From assembly GCF_001650725.1 (NCBI RefSeq), contig NZ_LXVX01000038.1, forward strand, positions 209,374 to 273,373: DNA of 64,000 nt. Reading direction: 5' to 3'. Origin of the DNA: Sphingobium sp. TCM1. Lineage in GTDB: Bacteria > Pseudomonadota > Alphaproteobacteria > Sphingomonadales > Sphingomonadaceae. A program made the translations under genes and the position numbers. This document shows, in pieces, positions 17,034 to 25,337 of this stretch (the stretch's first letter is position 1; every line of letters begins with the position of its first letter). The notes below the pieces were generated by a model. The model did not search any database. It had not been told where the DNA came from and was given only the letters and a program-made list of their open reading frames with translations.

Positions 17034-17990
17034 TCAGACGACACGCCGCTCCAGCGGTTCGCCAGCAAAATGGCGGCGTACATTGTCGAGCGCGCCCTGC
17101 ATCACCGCCGCCAGCGATTCGATGGTCGCGCCCGCGACATGGGGGGCCATCAGCACATTGGGGACGCCGACCCAACCGGTGCCGTCGATCGGTTCGCCAT
17201 CGAACACATCGAGCGCCGCGCCGCCGAGCCTGCCATCCCTGAGCGCAGCAATCATTGCGGGTTCGTCGATAACAAAGCCGCGCGATACATTGACGATCAG
17301 GCCGTCTGCGCCGAGCCGGTCGAGGACGTCCGCGCTGATAAGGCCGCGCGTCTCGTCGGTGCCCGCAACCGCGACCAGCAAGGTCGTCGCCCAATCGGCA
17401 AGCGCCTCAAGCGACTCTATCCGCTGCCACGACACAGGCTTGGGATTGGGGCCCCACCAGCGTATCTCGCAACCGAAGGGGTGGAGCCGCTGCGCGATGT
17501 TGCGTCCGATATGGCCGAGGCCGACGATGCCTACGCGCTGCGCCGATACCGCATGGCCGGGAGGCAGACGCGCTTCCGCCCAGCGGCCAGACCGGACATA
17601 GGCGTCGTTCGCCATGAGATCGCGGCGATGCGCCAGCATCATCGTAACGGCATATTCGGCGACGTCGCCCGCATTAATGTCTCCCGCGTTGCACACCGCT
17701 ATGCCGCGTGCCCGCGCCGCATCGAGATCGATGCCAGCCATCCCCGCCGCGACGACAGCGATCAGTTGGAGGTCGGGCAGCATAGCGAGGCGGGCAGCAT
17801 CGAGTCGTTCCATACCCGCGGCGATGATGGCTGCGATGCCCGCGCCATGTTCGGCCAGATAGCGATCGCGATCGGCATGGTCGTCAAGGCAGACATAGTC
17901 GAACTCGCCGGGTGGCGGCCGCAGCATCTTCAAGATGGCGCGGCTCATGACCAGGACGCGCGGGCCGATCGTCGGATGGCTTGCCGCCAT
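17034..17990 (-). CDS. D-2-hydroxyacid dehydrogenase (NAD-binding)
   Basis: 318 residues with the split layout of this family: substrate domain, then VGIVGLGHIGRNIA near residue 153 (NAD loop), then VNVSRGFVIDEPAM with the Arg, and LMAPHVAGAT carrying the catalytic His. It interconverts 2-oxo and D-2-hydroxy acids in the cytoplasm. It is convergent with the long plus-strand run (5-bp gap) and diverges from the aldo/keto reductase; the gap between them holds the CTAGGTTATATA motif. Exact substrate unknown; hydroxypyruvate/glyoxylate reductase is the nearest general relative. Confidence 0.88.
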   Translation of the reverse strand: MAASHPTIGPRVLVMSRAILKMLRPPPGEFDYVCLDDHADRDRYLAEHGAGIAAIIAAGMERLDAARLAMLPDLQLIAVVAAGMAGIDLDAARARGIAVCNAGDINAGDVAEYAVTMMLAHRRDLMANDAYVRSGRWAEARLPPGHAVSAQRVGIVGLGHIGRNIAQRLHPFGCEIRWWGPNPKPVSWQRIESLEALADWATTLLVAVAGTDETRGLISADVLDRLGADGLIVNVSRGFVIDEPAMIAALRDGRLGGAALDVFDGEPIDGTGWVGVPNVLMAPHVAGATIESLAAVMQGALDNVRRHFAGEPLERRVV

Positions 17991-18053
17991 ATTTTCCAGT
18001 CCCTCATTTGATCCGATGCCTTGACGATAAGCCGTCCGTCACGGATAGCAACA

Positions 18054-18065
18054 TATATAACCTAG
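18054..18065 (-). promoter_or_regulatory. CTAGGTTATATA motif in the divergent promoter
   Basis: TATATAACCTAG on the plus strand is the reverse complement of the 12-mer at 869-880 and 21981-21992. It lies between the D-2-hydroxyacid dehydrogenase and the aldo/keto reductase, 27 bp from the latter's ATG. Confidence 0.45.
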
Positions 18066-18091
18066 AATACCATTGCTGAAGGAGCGGGCTT

Positions 18092-19135
18092 ATGGAGCGG
18101 CGATATCTGGGCAACAGCGGCCTGGCGGTTTCGGTACTGGGCTTTGGTGCCATGACCTTTTCCGACGGCGACGGGCAATTTGGCGGTGTGGGCGCCACGC
18201 GCGGCGCGGACGCCATGCGGCAGATCGACATGTGCCTGGACGCTGGGGTCACCCTGTTCGACACGGCAGACGTCTATGCGGCAGGACGGTCGGAGGAGAT
18301 ATTGGGCGAAGCGCTGGGGCCCCGGCGCAAACATGTCGTCGTCGCGACCAAGGCGTTCGGGCGCACGGGCCGCAACGATCACGACACTGGCCTGTCCCGC
18401 CGCCATCTGATTGATGCGTGCGACGCGAGCCTCAAGCGACTGGGCACGGACTGGATCGACCTGTATCAAGTACATAGTTTCGACGCGCTGGTGCCGCTGG
18501 AGGAAACATTGCGCGCCCTGGACGACCTCGTGACGGCAGGAAAGATACGCTATATCGGCTGTTCCAACTATGCCGGCTGGCAGTTGATGAAAGCCCAGGC
18601 GGTGTCGCGGGAGAGGGGCTATGCGCGCTATGTCGGCCAGCAGATCCAATATTCGCTGATGGTGCGCGATGCCGAGCAGGAACTGCTGCCCTGCGGCGTG
18701 GATCAGGGCGTGGGGGCGCTGATATGGAGTCCGCTGGCGCAGGGCTTCCTGTCCGGCAAGTTCCGGGGCGATACCGGCGCGCCAACGCGACTGCAACAGA
18801 GCGGCCGGCTCAAGGCCTATGAGACGCCGACAGGCGCCGCCGTGCTGGACGCCATCGACGCGATCGTCGCGGCGCGGGGCGGTGTGAGCCACAGCCAGGT
18901 CGCACTGAACTGGCTGCTGCGTCGTCCGGGCGTGTCCGCCGTGCTGGTGGGCGCGCGCACCGACGCGCAACTGGCGGACAATCTGGCGGCGACACAATGG
19001 TCGCTTCTAGACGAAGAAATGGAAGCACTCGACCGGGCGAGCCAGACGCCGATGCAATATCCCAATTCGCATCACCGCATCTTCACGCACGAGCGCAATC
19101 CGCAACTCTTCGTGCGCTACAAGACAGGGGAATGA
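18092..19135 (+). CDS. Aldo/keto reductase
   Basis: 347 residues. The AKR tetrad is visible: Asp and Tyr in FDTADVYAAGRSEE, Lys in VATKAFG, His in LYQVHSFD. The C-terminal NADP-binding part (VSAVLVGARTDAQLADNL) is complete. Members of this subgroup reduce ketones and aldehydes with NADPH. GAAGGAGCGGGCTT precedes the ATG with AAGGAG about 9 nt away. Monocistronic, ending at a strong GC hairpin shared with the convergent SDR. Confidence 0.9.
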   Translation: MERRYLGNSGLAVSVLGFGAMTFSDGDGQFGGVGATRGADAMRQIDMCLDAGVTLFDTADVYAAGRSEEILGEALGPRRKHVVVATKAFGRTGRNDHDTGLSRRHLIDACDASLKRLGTDWIDLYQVHSFDALVPLEETLRALDDLVTAGKIRYIGCSNYAGWQLMKAQAVSRERGYARYVGQQIQYSLMVRDAEQELLPCGVDQGVGALIWSPLAQGFLSGKFRGDTGAPTRLQQSGRLKAYETPTGAAVLDAIDAIVAARGGVSHSQVALNWLLRRPGVSAVLVGARTDAQLADNLAATQWSLLDEEMEALDRASQTPMQYPNSHHRIFTHERNPQLFVRYKTGE

Positions 19136-19140
19136 TGGAC

Positions 19141-19168
19141 GGCGGGGCGGCCGATGCACCGCCCCGCC
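19141..19168. terminator. GC hairpin between convergent genes
   Basis: GGCGGGGCGG (19141-19150) pairs perfectly with CCGCCCCGCC (19159-19168) around 8 nt. No T-run follows on either side, so it may act as a bidirectional structural barrier rather than a classic terminator. Confidence 0.55.
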
Positions 19169-19174
19169 CGCCAT

Positions 19175-19954
19175 TCAGCGCGGCGCCATGCGGATCGCGC
19201 CGTCGAGGCGGATATCCTCACCATTGAAATAGGGATTTTCGATGAGCTGAAGCGCGAGCATTGCATATTCAGAAGGCTTGCCCAGGCGCTTGGGGAACGG
19301 CACCGACGCACCCAAGCTGTCGATGACATTTTGCGGCATACCCAGCATCAGCGGGGTTTCGAAAATACCCGGCAGGATAGTGTTGACCCGGATCGCCTCG
19401 CCCATCAGGTCGCGGGCGATCGGCAGGGTCATGCCAACTATGCCGCCCTTCGACGCGGAATAGGCAGCCTGGCCGACCTGGCCATCCTCCGCCGCGACCG
19501 ACGCTGTGTTGACGATCGCGCCTCGCTCGCCCGATCCTAGCGGGTCGAGCGCCACCATGCCCGCCGCCGACTTGGCGATACAACGGAACGTGCCGATCAG
19601 GTTGACCTGGATGATCGTGGTGAACTGCGCCATCGGATAATGTTTGATCGACCCGTCCTCGCGCGAACGGCTGACGGTCTTTGCAGCGGGGCCGATGCCC
19701 GCGCAGTTGATGAGGATACGCTCCTGTCCGATCGCGGCGCGCGCCTTGGCGAAACCGGCATCGACCGAGTCGTCGGACGTGACGTTGACTTCACAGTAGA
19801 CGCCGCTGATTTCGCGAGCGATCGCTTCGCCCGCTTCCACATTGAGGTCAAAGATCGCGACCCTGGCCCCCTTGGCCGCCAGCGCGCGCGCCGTGGCGGC
19901 GCCGAGGCCCGAAGCGCCACCGGTGACGACGGCCGAAAGTCCATTCACGTCCAT
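19175..19954 (-). CDS. SDR oxidoreductase, type 2 3-hydroxyacyl-CoA dehydrogenase (HSD10-like)
   Basis: 259 residues. It has TGGASGLGAATARAL at the N-terminus, NCAGIGPA, catalytic NTASVAAEDGQVGQAAYSASKGG, and the HSD10-like tail with PFPKRLGKPSEYAMLALQLIENPYFNGEDIRLDGAIRM, paraphrased here only as the typical late PFPxRLG and DGAIRM motifs. HSD10-like SDRs oxidise (3S)-hydroxyacyl-CoA, including 2-methyl-branched ones and hydroxysteroids. Third gene of a minus-strand SDR, dehydrogenase, SDR operon (21963 to 19175). GGGAG lies 7 nt upstream of the ATG. Confidence 0.9.
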   Translation of the reverse strand: MDVNGLSAVVTGGASGLGAATARALAAKGARVAIFDLNVEAGEAIAREISGVYCEVNVTSDDSVDAGFAKARAAIGQERILINCAGIGPAAKTVSRSREDGSIKHYPMAQFTTIIQVNLIGTFRCIAKSAAGMVALDPLGSGERGAIVNTASVAAEDGQVGQAAYSASKGGIVGMTLPIARDLMGEAIRVNTILPGIFETPLMLGMPQNVIDSLGASVPFPKRLGKPSEYAMLALQLIENPYFNGEDIRLDGAIRMAPR

Positions 19955-19981
19955 ATGATATTCTCCCTGATGATGCGCCGG

Positions 19982-21130
19982 TCAGCCCAGCATGTCTTTC
20001 GCGATGACGATCTTCATGACTTCGGACGTGCCCGCGAAAATCCGCGAGATGCGCGCGTCGGCATAGAGCCGGCAGATCGGATATTCCTGCATGTAACCGG
20101 CAGATCCATGAAGTTGCAGCGATTCATCGACGGCCCTTGCCTGTACTTCGGTGCATTTGAGCTTGCAGGCGGCGGCCGTCGCCGGGTCCAGTTCGCCCGC
20201 GTTGAACAGGTCGACGCAATGGTCGAGAAAGGCCTGGGCGCAATCGACATCGGCGCGTAGTTCCGCCAGCTTGAACTTCGTGTTCTGAAAGTCGGCAATG
20301 CGCTGGCCGAACGCCTTGCGCCCGGTGGTGAAGTCGACCGCGAGACGGATGGCTTCCTGCGCGTTGGGAAGGGATTGGGCGGCGGTGGTGATCCGCTCCT
20401 CCGCGAGTCCACCGCGCATATAGTCGAACCCGCGCGCCGGATCGCCGATCACATGCTGCGGCGACAGTTCGACATCCTCGAAAAAGAGTTCGGACGTGTC
20501 CTGGCTCAGGAAGCCAAGTTTCTCCAGCTTGCGGCCAGGACGGAAGCCGGGCATCCCCTTTTCGACCAGGAACAGGCCAAGCTGGCGCGGATTGGAAGGA
20601 TCGGTCTTCGCCGCCACCACGAACAAGTCGGCGGTCAGGCCGTAGGAAATATAGGTCTTCTGTCCGTTCAGAACCCAGCTGCCATCGCCGCGTGGCCGGG
20701 CATGGGTCTTGAAGCCGGCGATGTCGCTGCCCGCGTCCGGCTCCGTCATGGCGATGGCGCAGATCATCTCGCCCGACACGAGTTTGGGAAGGAAGTGATG
20801 CTTCTGGGCCTCGGTGCCATATTTGGCGATATAGGGGGGCGAGTTACGGTTGAGCGCCCCCATCCAGAGCCCGGTCTCATGGCTCCTGGTCACTTCCTCA
20901 TACATAAGCTGGTCGTAGCGGAAATCGGCGAGGCCGAGGCCGCCATAGGCCTCCTCCACCCAGTAGCAGAGGAAACCGCCCTCCCCCGCTTTGCGATAGA
21001 CATCCCGGTCGATCATGCCCTGTTCGCGGAAGCGGGGCGAATGCGGCACGACTTCCCGCTCCAGAAAGCGGCGGAAGGCGTCGCGAAACTGCTCCTGTTC
21101 GGGCGTATAATGATTGCGTTTCATGACCAT
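19982..21130 (-). CDS. Acyl-CoA dehydrogenase, long-chain/isovaleryl type
   Basis: 382 residues. MTEPDAGSDIAG and a complete C-terminal domain are present. The position of the usual catalytic Glu reads FAGTSEVMKI, so that Glu is replaced by Ala. Instead GLAEERITTAAQ carries the Glu on the other helix, as in long-chain and isovaleryl-CoA dehydrogenases, so activity is expected. It sits between two SDR genes in one operon, 5 bp after the first. A second ATG at 21124 is an alternative start. Confidence 0.88.
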   Translation of the reverse strand: MVMKRNHYTPEQEQFRDAFRRFLEREVVPHSPRFREQGMIDRDVYRKAGEGGFLCYWVEEAYGGLGLADFRYDQLMYEEVTRSHETGLWMGALNRNSPPYIAKYGTEAQKHHFLPKLVSGEMICAIAMTEPDAGSDIAGFKTHARPRGDGSWVLNGQKTYISYGLTADLFVVAAKTDPSNPRQLGLFLVEKGMPGFRPGRKLEKLGFLSQDTSELFFEDVELSPQHVIGDPARGFDYMRGGLAEERITTAAQSLPNAQEAIRLAVDFTTGRKAFGQRIADFQNTKFKLAELRADVDCAQAFLDHCVDLFNAGELDPATAAACKLKCTEVQARAVDESLQLHGSAGYMQEYPICRLYADARISRIFAGTSEVMKIVIAKDMLG

Positions 21131-21135
21131 GGAAA

Positions 21136-21963
21136 TCAGTCCTCCCGTTCACTCAGAAGGCCGTGCGGATCGCCGAGCGATGCGCCGCCATCCATCGTCA
21201 ATGTCTGCCCGGTGGTGTAGGCAGCCTCGTCCGACGCCAGAAACAGGAATCCGGCCGCAATCTCCTGTGGTGTACCGGGGCGGCCAACAGGAACCTGCGC
21301 GCCCATGGCGGCGATCTGTTCTTCGGTAGCGTTGCACTCAAGCGCGTGAGTGCGCGTGAGGCCCGGCTCGATCGCGTTCACGGTGATGCCCCTACGCGCC
21401 AATTCCAGCGCCGCGCCCCTGACGAACCCCGTCACGGCCATTTTGGCCGATCCATAATGGACGCGGCCAGGCAGCGACTTGCGATTACCAGCGACCGAGG
21501 AGGTGACGAGGATGCGGCCCGCCGGACTTTTGGCCAGCCAGGGGAGCGCATCCTTCGTCAGCCAGAAGGCGGCCTTGATACCGACGTCGAACATGCTGTC
21601 GAGCACATCGTCGGGCATGTCGGCGAGGCTCGCTGGCATGAGATAGGCGGCATTGTGCAGAATGATGTCGATCCGGCCGAAGCGATCCCCGGCGCGCATC
21701 ACCATCGCCCGCACCGCCTGGCGATCGCCCATGTCGAGCGTGTCAAGGACGGCGGTGCCGCCGGTTTCGGTAATAGCGTCAACGACGTCCTGTCCTGGTC
21801 CGGCCGACCGCGTCGCTACGACGACCTGCGCGCCCTCGCTTGCGAACAGTTCCGCCGCGGCACGACCGATGCCCCGCCCTCCACCGGTCACGATGGCCAC
21901 TCGTCCGTCCAGCTTGCCCAACCGCACCTCCTCATCCGCCTTGTCGCAGCGGCGTGGCCCCAT
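21136..21963 (-). CDS. SDR-family oxidoreductase
   Basis: About 275 residues. TGGGRGIGRAAAELF is the cofactor loop, HNAAY replaces the usual NNAG, and the catalytic segment is SSVAGNRKSLPGRVHYGSAK. The start is uncertain: the ATG at 21963 lies close to the promoter motif, while a TTG/GTG about 40 bases in follows GAGGAGG and would give a protein starting at the usual SDR position. First gene of the operon running to 19175, divergent from the enoyl-CoA hydratase. Substrate unknown. Confidence 0.85.
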   Translation of the reverse strand: MGPRRCDKADEEVRLGKLDGRVAIVTGGGRGIGRAAAELFASEGAQVVVATRSAGPGQDVVDAITETGGTAVLDTLDMGDRQAVRAMVMRAGDRFGRIDIILHNAAYLMPASLADMPDDVLDSMFDVGIKAAFWLTKDALPWLAKSPAGRILVTSSVAGNRKSLPGRVHYGSAKMAVTGFVRGAALELARRGITVNAIEPGLTRTHALECNATEEQIAAMGAQVPVGRPGTPQEIAAGFLFLASDEAAYTTGQTLTMDGGASLGDPHGLLSERED

Positions 21964-21980
21964 TCGCCCATCATTGTCAA

Positions 21981-21995
21981 CTAGGTTATATATCT
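21981..21995 (+). promoter_or_regulatory. CTAGGTTATATATCT motif in the divergent SDR/hydratase promoter
   Basis: Third copy of CTAGGTTATATA, placed 18 bp upstream of the SDR ATG and 40 bp upstream of the hydratase ATG. Because it serves divergent genes and occurs in both orientations elsewhere, a protein-binding site is at least as likely as a simple -10 box. Confidence 0.45.
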
Positions 21996-22034
21996 GTGAT
22001 GGACAAGCGCAACGGATGGCGAGATAGAGAGGGC

Positions 22035-22778
22035 ATGACCGATGACTCAATGCTCGTCCTACGGAGCGATGCCGATGGCGTCGCTACGTTGACGCTCAAT
22101 CGCCCGGACAAGCGCAACGCGCTCAACGTCGCCATGTTCGCGGCGCTCGACGCTCACCTGGGCGATCTGGAGGGAGAAACCGACCGGATCGGCGCGGTGG
22201 TGCTGCGCGCGGCGGGGCCAGTCTTCAGCGCGGGTGCGGACCTTGGCAAGCAGCAGAAGCCACCGCGCCGCTTCTTTCAGGCAGCAACGATCACGCGGCT
22301 GGCGAACCTGCCCCAACCCGTCATCGCGGCGGTGCACGGCCCCTGCTTCACTGGCGGGCTGGAACTGGTGCTGGCGGCGGACATCATCCTGGCGACGCAA
22401 TCCTCGCGTTTTGCTGACACTCACGGCAAATGGGCACTGGTGCCCGGATGGGGCATGACCCAGCGCCTGCCGCGCCGGGTAGGCCAGCACAAGGCCCGCG
22501 AGATGATGTTTACTGCACGCGAATATGACGGGCGTCAGGCCGAAGCGATGGGCTTGGTCAACCTATGCGTGGCGGATGACATGTTCGAGGCCGAACTGGA
22601 ACGGCTGACCCGCGATATCATGGCATTGTCCTGGCACAGCCATCGCGGCAACAAGGCACTGCTCAACGCATCCGATGGCATGACGCTGGAGGCGGGACTG
22701 GCCCATGAGATAGTCGCCAGCCCAGGCGTAGGGCCGGATTTTGCGAACCGGGTCGGCGCCACTTTCGGAAAGCGATAG
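22035..22778 (+). CDS. Enoyl-CoA hydratase/isomerase family protein
   Basis: 247 residues, crotonase fold. TLTLNRPDKRNALN is the N-terminal signature, FSAGADLGKQ the CoA-binding loop, and VHGPCFTGGLELVLAADI the oxyanion region. The Glu at the second catalytic position of classical hydratases is not clear, so isomerase, hydrolase or another crotonase activity remains possible. The start at 22035 follows AGAGAGGG; an in-frame ATG at 21999 is the alternative. Convergent with the PaaI-like thioesterase. Confidence 0.87.
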   Translation: MTDDSMLVLRSDADGVATLTLNRPDKRNALNVAMFAALDAHLGDLEGETDRIGAVVLRAAGPVFSAGADLGKQQKPPRRFFQAATITRLANLPQPVIAAVHGPCFTGGLELVLAADIILATQSSRFADTHGKWALVPGWGMTQRLPRRVGQHKAREMMFTAREYDGRQAEAMGLVNLCVADDMFEAELERLTRDIMALSWHSHRGNKALLNASDGMTLEAGLAHEIVASPGVGPDFANRVGATFGKR

Positions 22779-22791
22779 CGCCCCTCGCCGG

Positions 22792-23265
22792 CTACCGCTT
22801 GTCGAGCTTGCGCACCGTGCCGCTGTAGGCGGTGATGGCGACGTCGCCCTGCCACAATGTGCCCCTCACAAACGCCATGCGCCCTGTTTCACGCAGCAGT
22901 TCGAGCCGGGCGACGATCGGCGTGGCGATGTCGCCGCTGGCAAGGAAACTGAGCGTGAAGTCGATGACGACGATGCCGCCACGGCTGCACCGGCCATGCA
23001 GGTAAAGAGGCAGGAACAGCGATTGTTCCGCGATCGCCGAGAGAAAGCCGCCGTGCAGCGAGCCCATCACGTTGGCGCAACCGGTATGGGGCTGGACGCG
23101 CATCTCGGCGCCGCCGGGCACGGCCCGCACGTCGAGCGGGGGTAGCGCAGTTTCAAACCCCGTGACAGCAACACGGTCCAGCGGCCGCCAGCCATCGACG
23201 GCGATCGGCGTTGCATCGTCCATCCCGACGCCGTCTGACGGCAAGTGGTTCTCTTGATCCAACAT
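22792..23265 (-). CDS. PaaI-family hot-dog thioesterase
   Basis: 157 residues with one hot-dog domain. GSLHGGFLSAIAEQS is the PaaI/4HBT catalytic helix entry (HGG plus an acidic residue on the helix), and VVIDFTLSFLASG is the central strand. It would hydrolyse an acyl-CoA to free CoA when intermediates accumulate. No strong ribosome-binding site precedes either the ATG at 23265 or the one at 23223. Confidence 0.82.
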   Translation of the reverse strand: MLDQENHLPSDGVGMDDATPIAVDGWRPLDRVAVTGFETALPPLDVRAVPGGAEMRVQPHTGCANVMGSLHGGFLSAIAEQSLFLPLYLHGRCSRGGIVVIDFTLSFLASGDIATPIVARLELLRETGRMAFVRGTLWQGDVAITAYSGTVRKLDKR

Positions 23266-23365
23266 TCGTCATTTCATCCTGCTTATGCTGCACTGCGCTA
23301 TATCGACCGATAAAAAGAGGCAACTCTATTCCAAAGACGATCGGCGGGACTTCATGCCCGAATGG

Positions 23366-24229
23366 TTATGCGGGAGGCGTGGACGGTGCAGTGCCTGCCC
23401 GGCGCGCGGCAAGTTGCTCCGGCGTCTCGTGCATCCGCAGGATCAGCGACTGACTGGCAGTCGCCATCAAGAGCCCGGTCTCGTCGAACAGGTGCATGGT
23501 GCCGTGAACCACACCATGGTGGATCGATTCGATACGGATGTCGCACAATATCCATTCAGCCGGTTCTATCCGCGCATAGCGGATGGTGTTGTCCAGGCTG
23601 TTGCCGCCGGCAAAGGCGCCGATCGCATTGCCGATCGCGACGGAGATATAGTCCGCGACAACCGCCAGCAGCAACGGGTCGGCCAGCAACCCCTCGTTAG
23701 AGCGGATCCAGAAGGCGACCCGACCATCATCGCTACGGCCTTCGGGCCGCTGCCCATCCGGGTACCGCCCATGGGCGAGCCGCACCTCGAACCGGCTTTG
23801 CAGGCCATCTTCACCCGCGCGCCAGCTTTCGACCGCCGGGCAGTCCCCAGGCGGGGCGACCCGGGGCATCGGCACCCATTGATCGGAAATTGCGCTATCC
23901 CGCGCGCCCAGCGCCGCGATGACACTTATGATCTTGCCGTCTTCTATATGTTCGAGCACCTGGGCCTGGCTGGTCTGGTTGCCCGCGACAGGGATCCAGA
24001 CGTCCAGGTCAACCGTCGATCCCGGTCGCGCAAAGGAAAGATAATGGGCGGTCGCCCAAATGACCGGGCGGCCACTCGTTCGCTGCATCGCGTCGATCGC
24101 AGCCGCCAGCCCCACTCCGCCAAAGAGGAAACGACGTTCTGGCAGGCCAACGCACAGGTCCATCGTCACCGGCAGATGGAAGCGATGGGAATTATGAGTG
24201 GCGCGCAGTTCGAACAAGGCTTTGGACAC
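23366..24229 (-). CDS. TesB-like acyl-CoA thioesterase (double hot-dog)
   Basis: 287 residues from a GTG start preceded by GAGGA. The N-terminal half has LPERRFLFGGVGLAAAIDAM and ATAHYLSFARPGSTVDLDV, and the C-terminal half HHGVVHGTMHLFDETGLLMATASQSLIL. The latter carries the DETGxLxAxxxQ pattern of TesB/thioesterase-II proteins. It probably hydrolyses acyl-CoA intermediates. It lies 67 bp after an SDR gene on the same strand. The open frame continues upstream to 24631, but that part overlaps the SDR and is not coding. Confidence 0.8.
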   Translation of the reverse strand: MSKALFELRATHNSHRFHLPVTMDLCVGLPERRFLFGGVGLAAAIDAMQRTSGRPVIWATAHYLSFARPGSTVDLDVWIPVAGNQTSQAQVLEHIEDGKIISVIAALGARDSAISDQWVPMPRVAPPGDCPAVESWRAGEDGLQSRFEVRLAHGRYPDGQRPEGRSDDGRVAFWIRSNEGLLADPLLLAVVADYISVAIGNAIGAFAGGNSLDNTIRYARIEPAEWILCDIRIESIHHGVVHGTMHLFDETGLLMATASQSLILRMHETPEQLAARRAGTAPSTPPA

Positions 24230-24296
24230 GGGATTCCTCACGGCGATGATGGATGAAGATGGACGAAGGTTGGGATCAAGAACGGGCTGTCGATCC

Positions 24297-25154
24297 TTAC
24301 CCCTCGGCGGCTCTCGTCTGGCGAATGGCAGGCACCAGCCCGCCGTCGATACGCAGGTCTGTGCCAGTGATGAAGCCGGCGCGCTCCGACAGCAGGAAAT
24401 CCACGGCATTGGCGATATGCAGCACCGACCCCATACCGAACGGCGTGGCGACGATCGCCGCACGGGCGGCGGGATTGTCCGCTGCCTCCTTGACTCCCAT
24501 GGGGGTCCGCATCGTCCCCGGCGAGATTGAGACGATCCGCCTTCCGACCCTTGCCCAGGCGGCGGCGCGACGCTCGCACATGCGGATGACCGCCGCCTTG
24601 CTATAATTATAGGCGGGCGACCCGGCGCCATAGCGGTCCCCTACCCGCACCATCTGCTGCAACAGCGGTGCGGCTCGTTGCAGCAGGTCTGTGGACAAGG
24701 GCGCTTCATCGAAAAGTCGATCGATGTCGGGTCGCGGATCGGCCAGCGCGCCATGCCCGGCGATCGATGCGATGAGGACCGCGACCAGCGGACCGTCTTC
24801 GGTTTCAATCGCCTGCAACAGCCGTTCGGTTGCGACCAGATTGGCCATGAGGATCTTGTCCCAGGGCGCGAGCGCCGGGGAAAGCCCGGCGGCATGAACG
24901 ACGCCCGCCAGCCGCCCCTCCGCGCGCGCGGCACGCACGATTGTCGCGGGAACGGTTATGTCACCCATATCGCCCGCGATCCGCACCAAGACCTCATGCC
25001 CTTCGTCCGCCAGCGTGTCGGCAAGGATATCCAGCCTCGCCTGGTCCATGTCGGTCAAAGCCAGACGGTAGCGATGGCCCAACAGCCGGGCGCAGGCCTG
25101 GCCCATGCCGCCACAGGCGCCGGTGATCAGAATGACGGGGCGATTGTCGGACAC
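24297..25154 (-). CDS. SDR-family oxidoreductase
   Basis: 285 residues from a GTG preceded by GGGAGG at 7-nt spacing; the longer ATG frame (25235) lacks such a site. ITGACGGMGQACARLL is the cofactor loop, HAAGLSPA the NNAG equivalent, IASIAGHG with YNYSKAAV the Ser/Tyr/Lys triad, and FITGTDLRIDGG the typical C-terminus. A long insertion after the catalytic Ser (about 160-200) is like that of 3-alpha-hydroxysteroid dehydrogenase/carbonyl reductase SDRs, whose substrates include steroids. Substrate here unknown. Confidence 0.85.
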   Translation of the reverse strand: MSDNRPVILITGACGGMGQACARLLGHRYRLALTDMDQARLDILADTLADEGHEVLVRIAGDMGDITVPATIVRAARAEGRLAGVVHAAGLSPALAPWDKILMANLVATERLLQAIETEDGPLVAVLIASIAGHGALADPRPDIDRLFDEAPLSTDLLQRAAPLLQQMVRVGDRYGAGSPAYNYSKAAVIRMCERRAAAWARVGRRIVSISPGTMRTPMGVKEAADNPAARAAIVATPFGMGSVLHIANAVDFLLSERAGFITGTDLRIDGGLVPAIRQTRAAEG

Positions 25155-25337
25155 AGAATCCTCCCATATTCGTCTTGCGCGGCAGAGGTGATCGGCCGGC
25201 TCGATCGCCGCAGACAGTCGACTCCACGACGGCATAGGAAATTTTTGCTTTGCATCACATCATCAACTAAGTAGGCGAGGTGAATCGAGTTACTGCCTTG
25301 GCAGGCAGCGAGCCATTGTGCAACCCAGGAGAAGAAT

